Source of the DNA: DATFDN01 sp963767645 | Lineage (GTDB): Bacteria; Pseudomonadota; Alphaproteobacteria; Acetobacterales; Acetobacteraceae | NCBI GenBank assembly: GCA_963767645.1 | Contig: CAVYEW010000018.1 | Location: forward strand, 1-64,000 | DNA: 64,000 nucleotides | Direction: 5' to 3' | Position numbers and translations under genes: made by a program | Notes under the pieces: model-generated | What the model was told of the DNA's origin: nothing | Databases searched by the model: none | Seen by the model: only the letters and a program-made list of their open reading frames with translations | Part shown: piece by piece, positions 35,671-44,501 of the stretch | How the letters are laid out: each line of letters opens with the position of its first letter | Numbering within the stretch: position 1 is the first letter of the stretch

Positions 35671-36858
35671 CTAGATCACTCCCTTCTCGCGCATCGCGGC
35701 GATCTGGCCGGCGTCGTAGCCGACGGATCGCAGCACCGCCTCGGTATCGGCGCCCGCCTCCGGCGTCGGGGTCCGGATGTCCCTGGGAATCCCCGAGATA
35801 TTGATGGCCGAGGCCACCACCTCGGTCGCCCCCAGCGCCGGGCTGTCCATCCGCCGCGCCATGCCGAGATGCTTGACCTGCGGGTCGGCGAAGACCTGGT
35901 CGATCGTGTTGATTGGCCCGCAAGGGATGCCGGCGCCCTCGAACAGCTCGATCCAGTGCGCGGCGGGCCTGGTGCGCGTGACCTCGCCGATCGCTTGGTT
36001 GATCGCCTTGCGGTCGGCGCTGCGACCCTTTTGGGTCTTCCATTCCGCCTTTGTCTTCCAGTCGGGCCGCTCGATCGCGTCGCAGAACCGCTCCCACAGC
36101 CGGGCGGAGCTGGCGGCGATGTTGATATAGCCGTCGCTGGTCGGGAAGACGCCGGTGGGAATGCCCGTCGGGTGGTCGTTGCCTGCCTGCTGGGCCACCT
36201 CCTTGGCCATCAGCCAGCGCGAGGCCTGGAAGTCGAGCATGAAGATCTGCGCTTCCAGCAGGCTGGTCGTGACCCAGCGCCCGACGCCGGTGCGCTGCCG
36301 ATCGTACAGCGCGACCATGATGCCGAGCGCGAGCAGGTTGCCGGCGGTGAGGTCGGCGATCGGGATGCCGACGCGCACCGGCCCCTGGCCTGGCAGTCCG
36401 GTGATCGACATCAGCCCGCCCATGCCTTGGGCGATCTGATCGACCCCGGCGCGGTGCCCGTACGGCCCGTCCTGGCCGAAGCCCGAGATGCTGCCATAGA
36501 CGATGCGCGGGTTGACCGCGCGCAAATCCTCATAGGCGATCTTGAGGCGGTGCTTGACCTGCGCGCGCATGTTCTCGACCACCACGTCGGCGGTCTGAAC
36601 CAGCCGCATGAACGCCTCGTGGCCCTGCTTATCCTTCAGGTTCAGGTGCATGGCCCGCTTGTTGCGGTGCAGGTTCTGGAAATCGAACCCGTGCCGCGCC
36701 CCGGCGATGTCCTCCCCGCCCGTGGGCGGCGGCTCGATGCGGATGACATCCGCGCCCCAGTCGGCCAGATGGCGCACGCAGGTCGGTCCGGCCCGCGCCA
36801 GCGTCAGGTCGAGGACCCGCAAGCCCGAGAGCGGCATGTGCTGCGCCTCATCCGCCAT
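35671..36858 (-). CDS. type III (CaiB/BaiF-family) CoA-transferase
   Basis: 395 residues from the ATG at 36858 (GGGAGAG upstream; an alternative ATG at 36879 is less well placed). Family motifs: PLSGLRVLDLTLARAGPTCVRHLADWGADVIRIEPP, NLHRNKRAMHLNLKD (the conserved N-K-R), VVENMR, IVYGSISGFGQDGPY and the catalytic Asp in GVDQIAQGMGGLM. The C-terminal GIPCGPINTIDQVFADPQVKHLGM is also typical. It moves CoA between acids. With the adjacent crotonase and the divergent HpaB-like gene it suggests a short catabolic route for an unknown acid. Confidence 0.9.
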   Translation of the reverse strand: MADEAQHMPLSGLRVLDLTLARAGPTCVRHLADWGADVIRIEPPPTGGEDIAGARHGFDFQNLHRNKRAMHLNLKDKQGHEAFMRLVQTADVVVENMRAQVKHRLKIAYEDLRAVNPRIVYGSISGFGQDGPYGHRAGVDQIAQGMGGLMSITGLPGQGPVRVGIPIADLTAGNLLALGIMVALYDRQRTGVGRWVTTSLLEAQIFMLDFQASRWLMAKEVAQQAGNDHPTGIPTGVFPTSDGYINIAASSARLWERFCDAIERPDWKTKAEWKTQKGRSADRKAINQAIGEVTRTRPAAHWIELFEGAGIPCGPINTIDQVFADPQVKHLGMARRMDSPALGATEVVASAINISGIPRDIRTPTPEAGADTEAVLRSVGYDAGQIAAMREKGVI

Positions 36859-36961
36859 TTGCTCTCTCCCGTCTGTCATGACCCGGAGTGTCCGCCGCAA
36901 TCGCCGCGCGCTCAAGAGCGTGCTAGGCGTCGGCCGGACCCATTTCGCCCCGGAGCGCCTC

Positions 36962-38503
36962 ATGTTCATGTCCGCTGCCGAGTACCGCGAGTCGCTTCGC
37001 GCGTATCGCCCGCGCGTGTTCCTCGACGGCGAGCATGTGGAGTGCGTCGCCGACGAGCCCCGCCTGGCGCCGGGGATCGCGGCGATCGGCGTTACCTACG
37101 ACTTCGCGCGTCGTCCCGAACTCGCCCGCCTGATGACCGCGACCGAGGCCGGTACCGGGGCCACGGTCAACCGGCTGCTGCACATCAACCGCGATCCGCG
37201 CGACCTGCTGAGCAAGCTGGAGGCGGTGCGGCTCGTCTGTCAGGAAACCGGATGCGCGCAGCGCTACCTGACGCACGACGCTTTCAACGGCATCTTCCAG
37301 GCCACGCACCGCACCGACGCCGAGCACGGCACCGACTATCACGCGCGCTTTCTCGATTACATGCACGAGGTGCAGGCGGCGGATCGCACCGTTGGGGTGG
37401 CGATGACCGACGGCAAGGGCGACCGCTCGCTGAGGCCGCACGCCCAGACCAACAAGGACGCCTATGTCCGCATGGTCGAGCGGCGCCCTGATGGCGTGGT
37501 GATCAGCGGCGTGAAGGCAATCGTCACCGGGGCCCCCTATGTCCACGCCTTCCTGGTCATGCCCTGCCGGGCGATGACGCGCGAGGACGCGGATTACGCG
37601 CTCTGCTGCGCCGTGCCGGTGGACGCCGATGGGGTGACGATCATCGCCCGCCCGGCCGGCCGCCCCGGCGAGGCGGCGGCGAAGTTCAGCGCGCGCTACG
37701 GCCAGTCGACGGGCGTGGTGATCTTCGACCGCGTGTTCGTGCCGCACGCCCATGTGTTTCTCGCGGGCGAATGGGACCAGGCCGGCTTTCTCGCGCAGGC
37801 CTATGCCACGCATCACCGCCATTCCTGCATCGGCGCGCGTGCGGGGTTCGGCGACCTGCTGATCGGCGCCGGCGCGCTGATGGCGGAGGCGAACGGGCTC
37901 GACTTCGATGCCCACGCGCATATGCGCGAGGCGATGGTGGAGCTGATCAAGATCGTCGAGGGGTTCTATGCCTGCGGCGTCGCCGCCTCGACCTACGGCA
38001 TGGCGGACGCATTGGGCGCGGTGATGCCGGACACCGTGTTCGCCAATGTCGGCAAGCTGCTGCTGGCGACGCAGATCTACGACATGCACCGGCTGGCGCA
38101 CTACGTCTCCGGCGGATTGGTGGTGGCGCTGCCCGGTCCGGACGAGGACCACAACCCGGCGACCGCCGCCAGCCTGTCGGCGCTGCTGCAAGGCCGCGCC
38201 GACATCCCCTATGACAAGCGGATCGAGGTCGCGCGGCTGGTCGAAGACCTGACTGCCTCGAACACCGGGGGATGGTACTCGATCATCTCGCTGCACGGCG
38301 GGGGCAGCCCGGAGGCGATGAAGCGCGAGATCTGGCGTGCCTACAATCTTGGCGACAAGGTCGATCTGGTAGAGCGGCTGCTGGATCGCGGCGTGCTGGC
38401 CGATCCCGAGCGAAAGATCACCCGCAACCGACAGCCGGGCCGCTGCTGCCCCCAGGGCTGCGCTTCGTCCCAGGCAGACCGGGTGGCCGCGGCGGCAGAG
38501 TGA
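36962..38503 (+). CDS. HpaB-family flavoprotein (4-hydroxyphenylacetate 3-hydroxylase / 4-hydroxybutyryl-CoA dehydratase superfamily)
   Basis: 513 residues. Superfamily segments: EYRESLRAYRPRVFLDGE, ITYDFARR-like GVTYDFARRPEL, GCAQRYLTHDAFNGIF, DRSLRPHAQTNKDAYVRMVER, VISGVKAIVTGAPYVHAFLVMP, SIISLHGGGSPEAMKREI. Residues in THHRHSCIGARAGFGDLLIGAG correspond to the haem-free Fe-S site of 4-hydroxybutyryl-CoA dehydratase. However, of the three cluster cysteines only one (C98 in TGCAQR) seems kept; from memory the others are replaced by Tyr and Ala. I therefore expect an FAD-linked hydroxylase or dehydrogenase and not a cluster-bearing dehydratase. It is divergent from the CoA-transferase/crotonase operon. 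The last 25 residues are low complexity. Confidence 0.72.
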   Translation: MFMSAAEYRESLRAYRPRVFLDGEHVECVADEPRLAPGIAAIGVTYDFARRPELARLMTATEAGTGATVNRLLHINRDPRDLLSKLEAVRLVCQETGCAQRYLTHDAFNGIFQATHRTDAEHGTDYHARFLDYMHEVQAADRTVGVAMTDGKGDRSLRPHAQTNKDAYVRMVERRPDGVVISGVKAIVTGAPYVHAFLVMPCRAMTREDADYALCCAVPVDADGVTIIARPAGRPGEAAAKFSARYGQSTGVVIFDRVFVPHAHVFLAGEWDQAGFLAQAYATHHRHSCIGARAGFGDLLIGAGALMAEANGLDFDAHAHMREAMVELIKIVEGFYACGVAASTYGMADALGAVMPDTVFANVGKLLLATQIYDMHRLAHYVSGGLVVALPGPDEDHNPATAASLSALLQGRADIPYDKRIEVARLVEDLTASNTGGWYSIISLHGGGSPEAMKREIWRAYNLGDKVDLVERLLDRGVLADPERKITRNRQPGRCCPQGCASSQADRVAAAAE

Positions 38504-38546
38504 GCCTTCTCTCCCCGATGGGGGCGGCGGGGGAACCGTACAGAGG

Positions 38547-38585
38547 CACCTCTCCCCTCTCCCGCGAGCGGGAGAGGGAGAGGTG
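38547..38585. repeat. CCCTCTCCCGC palindrome, terminator- or REP-like
   Basis: Inverted repeat with arms of 18-19 bp (CACCTCTCCC... and ...GGAGAGGTG), a one-base bulge and a 2-nt loop, between the stop of the HpaB-like gene (38503) and the stop of the convergent gene (38605). The same C/G-tract style occurs at 56159-56222 and 58502-58590. It may work as a bidirectional terminator. Confidence 0.5.
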
Positions 38586-38604
38586 AATGGCCCTCAGGAC
38601 ATAC

Positions 38605-38904
38605 TCAGCACTTGGCGCCGGGCGATGCCATTCCGAGCTGCTCTTGATCGGCCTGCTGCGCCCGGCCCGTGGTCTGGCCGAGCTGCTCCTGGTCGGCCTG
38701 CTGCGCCCGGCCCGTGGTCTGGCCGAGCTGCTCCTGGTCGGCCTGCTGTGCCCGGCCGGTGTTCTGGCCGAGCTGCTCCTGGTCGGTCTTCTGCGCCGTG
38801 GTGGCGCAGCCGGTCCCGTTCGAAGCCGCCATCGCGACAGGGCTCGCCATCAGCGCGACACTCAGTCCGAAGGCCGCCGTAGCGAGGCGCGAGGAAATCA
38901 TCAT
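38605..38904 (-). CDS. small secreted protein with 15-residue tandem repeats
   Basis: 99 residues from ATG 38904 with AAGGAT upstream. A signal peptide (SSRLATAAFGLSVALMASPVAMAA) leads to a mature part of about 72 residues made almost only of repeats of the unit TGRAQQADQEQLGQT, three full copies and partial flanking ones, bracketed by two cysteines (NGTGC near the start and GAKC at the end). The repeat is rich in Gln and Asp and would be helical or disordered. The DNA repeats have a 45-bp period. I recognise no family. Confidence 0.6.
   Translation of the reverse strand: MMISSRLATAAFGLSVALMASPVAMAASNGTGCATTAQKTDQEQLGQNTGRAQQADQEQLGQTTGRAQQADQEQLGQTTGRAQQADQEQLGMASPGAKC
38635..38799. repeat. 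45-bp tandem repeat (minisatellite) inside the 38605-38904 gene
   Basis: Copies begin with GAGCTGCTC at 38635, 38680, 38725 and 38770, exactly 45 bp apart. Three are full and one partial, with few substitutions between copies. Since 45 is a multiple of three, gain or loss of copies keeps the reading frame. Copy number could therefore vary between strains. Confidence 0.85.
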
Positions 38905-39068
38905 ATCATGGATCCTTAGATTGCATTCAGACGTACGGCCGTCTCTGGCCGTTCGCGTCACGGCCACATGTGGCGTTCCGCCAGCGGGAATCGGTTGGAC
39001 ATCACCGCGAAGTGAGGCGAGACGCCCTGTTTGCGCATTGCTGCCCGGAGTTTGGAGGAGGGGAGACC

Positions 39069-40481
39069 ATGGCCCGTTGCTTGCAAGCTGGGCTGATTCT
39101 GGCCGTGATCGCCGTGCTCGGCTCTGCGCCGGCCCGCGCGCAGGAGATGCAGAATCAGTCCGCCCTGGTCCGCGGATTGCTGCCGATGGTGGTCAACATC
39201 ACCGCGCTTGTTGCTTCGCATATTCCCGCGCCGCACGAGGCCGGGGCAATGGGCGAGCCGGGGATGGAGGCTTCGGAACAGACGCGCCAGCTCGGCTCGG
39301 GCTTCATCATCGACAAGGAGGGCATGATCGTCACGAACTATCACGTGATCGACGGCGCCTACGAAGTCCTCGCGACCTTCGATGACGGCACGCAGACAGA
39401 AGCCAAGGTGCTCGAGGCCGACCGCATCGCCGACATCGCCTTGCTCAAAGTCGTTCCGCCAAAGCCACTCCTGGCGGCGCATTGGGCGGACAGCAACACG
39501 GTGCGGATCGGCGACCCGGTGCTGGCGATCGGCAACCCGCTCGGCGTCGGCCTCTCCGTTACCGGCGGGATCGTAAGCGCGCTCAATCGCGACATCATGG
39601 AGACGCCGTACGACGACTACATCCAGACCGATGCGCCGATCAACCACGGCAACTCCGGCGGGCCGCTGTTCAACCTCAAAGGCGAGGTGGTCGGCATCAA
39701 CACCGCCATCATCTCGCCCACGGCGGGTTCGGCCGGGCTCGGGTTCGCCATTCCCGCCAACGACGCCCGCTTCGTCATCGGCCAACTCCAGCGCTACGGC
39801 TGGCTCCATCCCGGCTGGCTGGGGGTGAAGGTGCAGCAATTGACCTCGGACATGGCGGAGGCGCTGGGAATGCGGCAGGACCGGGGCGTGATCGTCGCCG
39901 CAGTCATGAAGGACAGCCCGGGCGCAAAGGCGGGCATCGCGGTGGGCGACATCATCCAGAGCTATAACGGGCAGGTGCCGTCGGATGATCGCGCGCTGCT
40001 CCGCGACATCGCCGAGACCAGTCCCGGGCGCCACGTCACGGTGACGCTCCGCCGGGGCGGGCAGGTGCTCGATCTTCCAGTCACCATCGCCAAGTGGCCG
40101 CGGCAGAGCTGGGAGCGCGTCGACGCGCCGATCCAAACGGCGGAGCCGACGCGCGCCATCCCGCCCGATCTCGGAATCAAGATTGCGGAGCTGCCGGAGA
40201 TGCAGCGCGTGAAGCTGGGTCTCGATCCCGAGACCCCGGGCGTCCTTGTCGCGGGCGTCACCGCGGGAACCGATGCGGCCGTGCGCGGCATCGCCCAGGG
40301 TGATGCGATCCTGCGGGTCCAGGAACATCCTGTCGCTTCGGTACGCGATTTCCAAGCCGCTCTGGACGAAGCGCGTCGCGAGGGGCGGAATTTCGTGCTC
40401 GTGCTGACCTTGCCGCAGAAGCAGGTGCGGCCCGGCCCGGAGTGGCTCGCCCTGCAGATCGCGGCGGAAGAAACTAACTGA
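39069..40481 (+). CDS. HtrA/DegP-type periplasmic serine protease with two PDZ domains
   Basis: 470 residues, ATG at 39069 with GGAGGAGGGGAG. A signal peptide (LILAVIAVLGSAPARAQ) is followed by a trypsin-like domain with the catalytic triad H92 (TNYHVIDGA), D122 (IADIALLKV) and S196 (HGNSGGPLFN). Two PDZ domains follow (GWLGVKVQQLTSDMAEAL... and GIKIAELPEMQRVKLGL...PGVLVAGV). It acts as an envelope protease/chaperone on misfolded proteins. There is an insertion of about 20 residues after VVNITALVA (HIPAPHEAGAMGEPGME), a usual Q-linker position. Stop overlaps the convergent pyrC gene by 8 nt. Confidence 0.92.
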   Translation: MARCLQAGLILAVIAVLGSAPARAQEMQNQSALVRGLLPMVVNITALVASHIPAPHEAGAMGEPGMEASEQTRQLGSGFIIDKEGMIVTNYHVIDGAYEVLATFDDGTQTEAKVLEADRIADIALLKVVPPKPLLAAHWADSNTVRIGDPVLAIGNPLGVGLSVTGGIVSALNRDIMETPYDDYIQTDAPINHGNSGGPLFNLKGEVVGINTAIISPTAGSAGLGFAIPANDARFVIGQLQRYGWLHPGWLGVKVQQLTSDMAEALGMRQDRGVIVAAVMKDSPGAKAGIAVGDIIQSYNGQVPSDDRALLRDIAETSPGRHVTVTLRRGGQVLDLPVTIAKWPRQSWERVDAPIQTAEPTRAIPPDLGIKIAELPEMQRVKLGLDPETPGVLVAGVTAGTDAAVRGIAQGDAILRVQEHPVASVRDFQAALDEARREGRNFVLVLTLPQKQVRPGPEWLALQIAAEETN

Positions 40482-41808
40482 ACCGCACCAGCCGGCCGGA
40501 CGGTGCGCCGAGCACCTCGTCGTCGCGCATCACCGCCCGCCCGCGCACGATGGTCGCGGCCGGCCAGCCGATCACGTCCATGCCCGCGAACGGCGTCCAG
40601 CCGCAGGGCGAGGCGATCCAGGACTCCTCGATCCGCCGCCGCCGCTGCATGTCCACGATGGTGAAGTCGGCGTCGTAGCCGGCGGCGAGCCGACCCTTGC
40701 CGAGCACGCCGTAGACGCGCGCCGGCCCGGCGCACATCAGGTCAACCAGCCGTGTCAGGGTCAGCCGCCCTGCATTCACCTGGTCCAGCATCACCGGCAC
40801 GATCGTCTGCACCCCGGTGAGCCCGGCTGCGCAGTCCGGCCAGGGCAGCATCTTCCTCTCGCGCGGGTGCGGGGCGTGGTCCGATCCGATCGTATCCACG
40901 GTGCCGTCGGCGACCGCCGCCCACGCCGCATCGAAGTGCCGCCGCTCCCTTATGGGCGGGTTCATGACGCCGAAGCCGCCAAGCCTCTCGTACACGTCGG
41001 GCGCGATCTGGGTGAGGTGATTGACCAGCACCTCGACCGTGGCGATGTCGCGAAAATCCTTTAGATACTCCAGTTCCTCTGCGGTCGAGACATGGAGGAT
41101 ATGGGCCGGGCGCCCGGCCTTGCGCGCGAGCGCCATGAGCCGTCGCGTGCCCAGGAACGCCGTCTCCTCGTCGCGCCATTCCATGTGGCGCGCATATGGC
41201 TCGCCGCGCCTGAACAGGGAGCGGCGCGATTGCAGGCGGTACTCGTCCTCGCTGTGATAGGCGATGCGCCGGCGCCCCGCGCGCATCACGCGCTCCAGGC
41301 TCTCGTCGTCCTCGACCAGCAGATCGCCGGTGGAACTGCCGGCGAACACCTTGACGGCGCACACGCCGCGCCCGAGCTCGAGCGCGGCGAGATCGGCGAT
41401 GTTGGTCTTCGTTGCGCCGACATAGAGGCCCATGTCGCACCAGGCGACGCGCTCGACATAGTCCTGCTTCCAGGCCAGCCGGTCGGCATCGACGATGGCG
41501 GGCGCGGTGTTCGGCATATCGAACACCGCGGCGATCCCGCCCAGCACCGCCGCTCTGGTGCCGGTCGGGATGGTCTCCACCGCCGGATCGCCGGGATCGC
41601 GCAGATGGGTGTGGCTGTCGATCAGTCCGGGCAGCACATGCAGGCCGCGCGCGTCGATGGTCTGCGCGGCGGTCGCGTCGGACGGCACCCCGAGCGCCGC
41701 GATGCGTCCGTCGCGCACGCCGATGTCGGTCTGCTCCATGCCCCAGGGCAGGACGGCGGTGCCGTTGCGGATCAGCAGGTCGTAATGGGCCAGCACCTGA
41801 CTCTCCAA
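40474..41808 (-). CDS. pyrC: dihydroorotase (class I amidohydrolase)
   Basis: 444 residues. The binuclear metal site is complete: H66 and H68 in DSHTHLRDPG, the lysine to be carboxylated K153 in AVKVFAGSSTGDL, H185 in AYHSED, H239 in HILHVST and D310 in GSDHAPHP. FDMPNTAPA and GLTGVQTIVP also fit. It cyclises carbamoyl-aspartate in pyrimidine synthesis. Class I dihydroorotases and allantoinases are close, but the HLRDPG and FDMPNT motifs and lack of purine-catabolism neighbours favour dihydroorotase. Alphaproteobacteria often place this type next to ygfZ; here ygfZ is 5.5 kb away with other genes inserted between. Confidence 0.85.
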   Translation of the reverse strand: MESQVLAHYDLLIRNGTAVLPWGMEQTDIGVRDGRIAALGVPSDATAAQTIDARGLHVLPGLIDSHTHLRDPGDPAVETIPTGTRAAVLGGIAAVFDMPNTAPAIVDADRLAWKQDYVERVAWCDMGLYVGATKTNIADLAALELGRGVCAVKVFAGSSTGDLLVEDDESLERVMRAGRRRIAYHSEDEYRLQSRRSLFRRGEPYARHMEWRDEETAFLGTRRLMALARKAGRPAHILHVSTAEELEYLKDFRDIATVEVLVNHLTQIAPDVYERLGGFGVMNPPIRERRHFDAAWAAVADGTVDTIGSDHAPHPRERKMLPWPDCAAGLTGVQTIVPVMLDQVNAGRLTLTRLVDLMCAGPARVYGVLGKGRLAAGYDADFTIVDMQRRRRIEESWIASPCGWTPFAGMDVIGWPAATIVRGRAVMRDDEVLGAPSGRLVRFS

Positions 41809-41831
41809 TTCCGTGCCAGGCTACCCACGCC

Positions 41832-43951
41832 CTACCTCGCGGGCAACATCATCAGCTGCCGGACCGGAGCCTCCGTCACCGCCCCATTCTCGCCGATGAC
41901 TTGCTTGCTGATCTGGGTCTGCGTCGGTGCGCTTGCCGTCAGCAGCTCCATAGCGTTGTTGGTTATCTGCACCTTCGTCGCGGATGATACCGTGATGTCA
42001 GCGGTTTTCTCTATGGTCATGGACTTTGCCTGCTGCGAGATGAGGCCATGCGTAAAAGTGACCTTCAAGGGTGTAGCCGCATCCCGAGTCTGCAGCGTAA
42101 CGCCGGTGGCTGCCAAGCTGCGGAGATTATGGACAACAAGCAGAGGATGCGTTGCGGCAGACGTCGTGGCGGTCGCCCGCATCTCGAGAAATTCATCCTG
42201 TTGGCTGATCAGCGCGCGCACCGGCCGGGCAGCATCCTTGCTCGAGAGCGTGAATGTCAGATCGGCGAGAGTCGGATCGGGCGTGACATAGACCGACCCG
42301 GAGCCTGCGTAGTCGGCAGCATACGTTGCTTCCATCTTCTGTGTCTGATCGCGCATGGCCGGCGTCTCCGCGATGGCGTGGTCGAGCGTGAACACTGGTC
42401 CGCCAACGCGGGGCCGCTTCGGCTTTGCCGCCTGCTCATACATGGGGACCCGGAACACGGAATGACCAAGCCCCTTTGCCGAAGTGTCAAGCTCGCCGGG
42501 CCGGCCGTCCACGAACAAGTGCCTGCCGGCACCATCGCTCACCTGTTCGACAGTCACCCCGCTTCCGAAGATCACCTTCGTAAATCCAGAGAGGTTGGTC
42601 CCCAGATCCGACCAGCCATCCTCGCCGACATAGGGGATATAACCCATGCCGTCCGACCCGCTCCAGGTACCGTCGCCGCCCATGTCATAACTCCAGTTGT
42701 CGCCGGTTATGACAACCTTCGGATAGTTTTCCGGATCGGGGATGCTGCCGCAGGGACGGTTGGGGTCGTAGACGTCGATCAGGATCTGGTTTCCGGCACG
42801 GCTGACGCGCAGCGGGACGAGCACGTGGCCATTGGTGCCGTGAGCAAGGGTCAACAGGCCATAGTTGTAGTCCGGCTTTGCAAGGTCGCGCTCGATGGCG
42901 GCGGCATTCGTGGCTGGATGGTTGAAGTAGGTGGCTATCCAGTTGTGAAGGAAATAGGCCGAGAGCTGCTTCCAGTGCGCAGTGTTGATGTTGGACGTTA
43001 TACCAGGAGTATTCTGGTTCTTATAGTTCTGCCAGAAGCTTTCCTTCAGACCGCCTACGACAGACTGATCCTCGCCAACGTCGGCGAGCAACGACATCCC
43101 GGCGCAGTTGCCTCCGCCTGCCATGCCTCTGGCGGCGAGATAGGTGATGTAGGTCGCCGGGTCCAGATAGTCCAATTTGCTCAGGCGGAATGCGTTCGTG
43201 AAGCTGCCCCAGCTCAGGGTGGGAGTGTCGAAATTGTGGAACGCCCAAGCCGCCTGGCAACGGAAATTGGCAGGGACGATGCCGACAAACTGGCTGGCCT
43301 CGGAGGCAGCGAGCCGTCATGGCCAATAGCAATAATAACGAAGGCATGGTCGACATTCTTGCACTGATCTTCCGTGCCGTCGTCATGCGAGTAATAGCCG
43401 TTATCGCCGTAGCCGTCATCCTCGTACCCCAAGCGAAGGAAGAGGTCCGCCGCGTTGACGCCGGACGGCAGAGGGTCGGAGATCTGGTGGTCGGCTTTCA
43501 GTCCGAACTGCTGCAGCCGGGTCAATTTCGCGGTGACGCCGGGGATGTGGATCAGCCCGTGATACAGCCGGTCGGCGTTGGGTCCCGAGGGATTGACGTA
43601 GCGCTTCCAGGTGCGGCCGTGACCCCCGGTTTGAACGCAGCCGCCCGCATCGACGCTGATCCGGTCGCCGGGAACGAATTTGATTTGCTGATACGAGGTC
43701 GCCGGCTGCTTCACGTTGGGTTCGTCGATGCGCCACACCGTGCTGGCCGAAGTGTCCTGGAGCTTGGTCACGACATCGAACGTGTCGGCTCGTGCGGCTC
43801 GATTGGCAAGCAATGCGGTAAGCCCAAGGAAGACGACGGCGAGCTGTCGCCGGCGCCCACGCGACCGGAGGCGGGATTGCTGGTCGGAGGAGATCGCCCG
43901 AGCAGATGTCTCAAGGCGGCTCCTGTATGCCGTTTGCACGTCGTTTGCCAC
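41832..43951 (-). CDS. secreted papain-like protein of unknown function, one frameshift
   Basis: About 706 residues from a GTG at 43951 (GAGG upstream). A long signal sequence (RRRQLAVVFLGLTALLANRAARA) leads to a lectin-like beta domain (KFVPGDRISVDAGGCVQTGGHG, YHGLIHIPGV). The frame changes near 43310, after NVDHAFVIIAIGHDG, and resumes as FDTPTLSWGSFTNAFRLSK then DYLDPATYITYLAARG. The middle has the layout of a papain-fold site: Cys in GGGNCAGMSLLAD, His in GTNGHVLVPLRV and Asp/Asn in LIDVYDPNRP. A beta-rich C-terminal region of about 250 residues follows. C-x-GMS, GHxxxP and xYDPN occur together in several uncharacterised secreted cysteine-peptidase-like proteins. Activity is unproven. Confidence 0.55.
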
Positions 43952-44026
43952 GGGATGGTCCTCGTTCCGTCATCGCTCACGAGGCGTGACGGTAACAGGG
44001 TACGGTTTCCCGTGTGGTGACTTGGG

Positions 44027-44300
44027 TCACACCACCGATTGCTGACGTTGCGCGGCCTTGGTCCCGGTCACGACACGCAGGCCCCTCAGCCCTGCCGCCA
44101 GGCTCGCTCCGCCTGGTCCCAGGCCGCCGGCCGCTTGCGCCACGGCGGCCCGGTCGGGCAGGAGCACCGGATAGGTCTTGCACTGGAAATGCTCGTCCAG
44201 GAGCAAGCGGCGCGGAAACTCCGCGCGCAGCGTGTCGGTCGGGAAATCGAGATAGACCGGGCCGGGCTCGCCCCGCCACCGGCGGTACGCCGTACGCCGT
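44027..44300 (-). pseudogene. remnant of a thiamine-diphosphate enzyme (acetolactate synthase-like)
   Basis: The frame reads RGEPGPVYLDFPTDTLRAEF, then RRLLLDEHFQ and LLPDRAAVAQAAGGL before losing sense. GPVYLDFPTDxLR is a hallmark of the N-terminal domain end of acetolactate synthase and oxalyl-CoA decarboxylase-type enzymes. Both the preceding 150 residues and the remaining 350 are missing, so this is a roughly 80-codon relic. It lies between the papain-like gene and the asparagine synthetase gene, suggesting a past deletion or insertion event there. Confidence 0.5.
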
Positions 44301-44470
44301 CTAGCTGCCCCATTTCGCGGCCGTGCGGCGCAGCGTCTGATAGAGCGTGCCGTATGCGAGAGGGTCCATCTTCCCCCGGAACAAGCTGCTGACAATCCAC
44401 TCGCGGCGCCGGCTGAATTGCGCACGACGGCACTGTTGCTGGATACGGTGCAAGGGCGCGTTGGTTGCAG
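44301..44470 (-). other. start-less frame next to the TPP relic
   Basis: Minus-strand frame reading RREWIVSSLFRGKMDPLAYG, then TLYQTLRRTAAKWGS and a stop at 44301. It looks like the C-terminus of a real protein but has no usable start before the asparagine synthetase stop. Family not recognised; probably another relic. Confidence 0.25.
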
Positions 44471-44501
44471 GAGAAGCAGCCCGTTCGAGTCAAATGCGCG
44501 C

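Noticed and set aside
36962..38503. Authentic 4-hydroxybutyryl-CoA dehydratase
   Set aside because: Most cysteines expected to hold its 4Fe-4S cluster appear replaced, so only superfamily membership is claimed.
38635..38799. CRISPR array
   Set aside because: Units are directly abutting 45-bp coding repeats with no spacers, so this is a minisatellite inside a gene.
38587..38919. Leu-rich plus-strand repeat frame
   Set aside because: The opposite strand has a ribosome site, a signal peptide and a clear end; the plus frame is its mirror image.
44027..44300. Functional acetolactate synthase
   Set aside because: Only about 80 codons of one domain remain, without the TPP-binding or FAD-binding parts.
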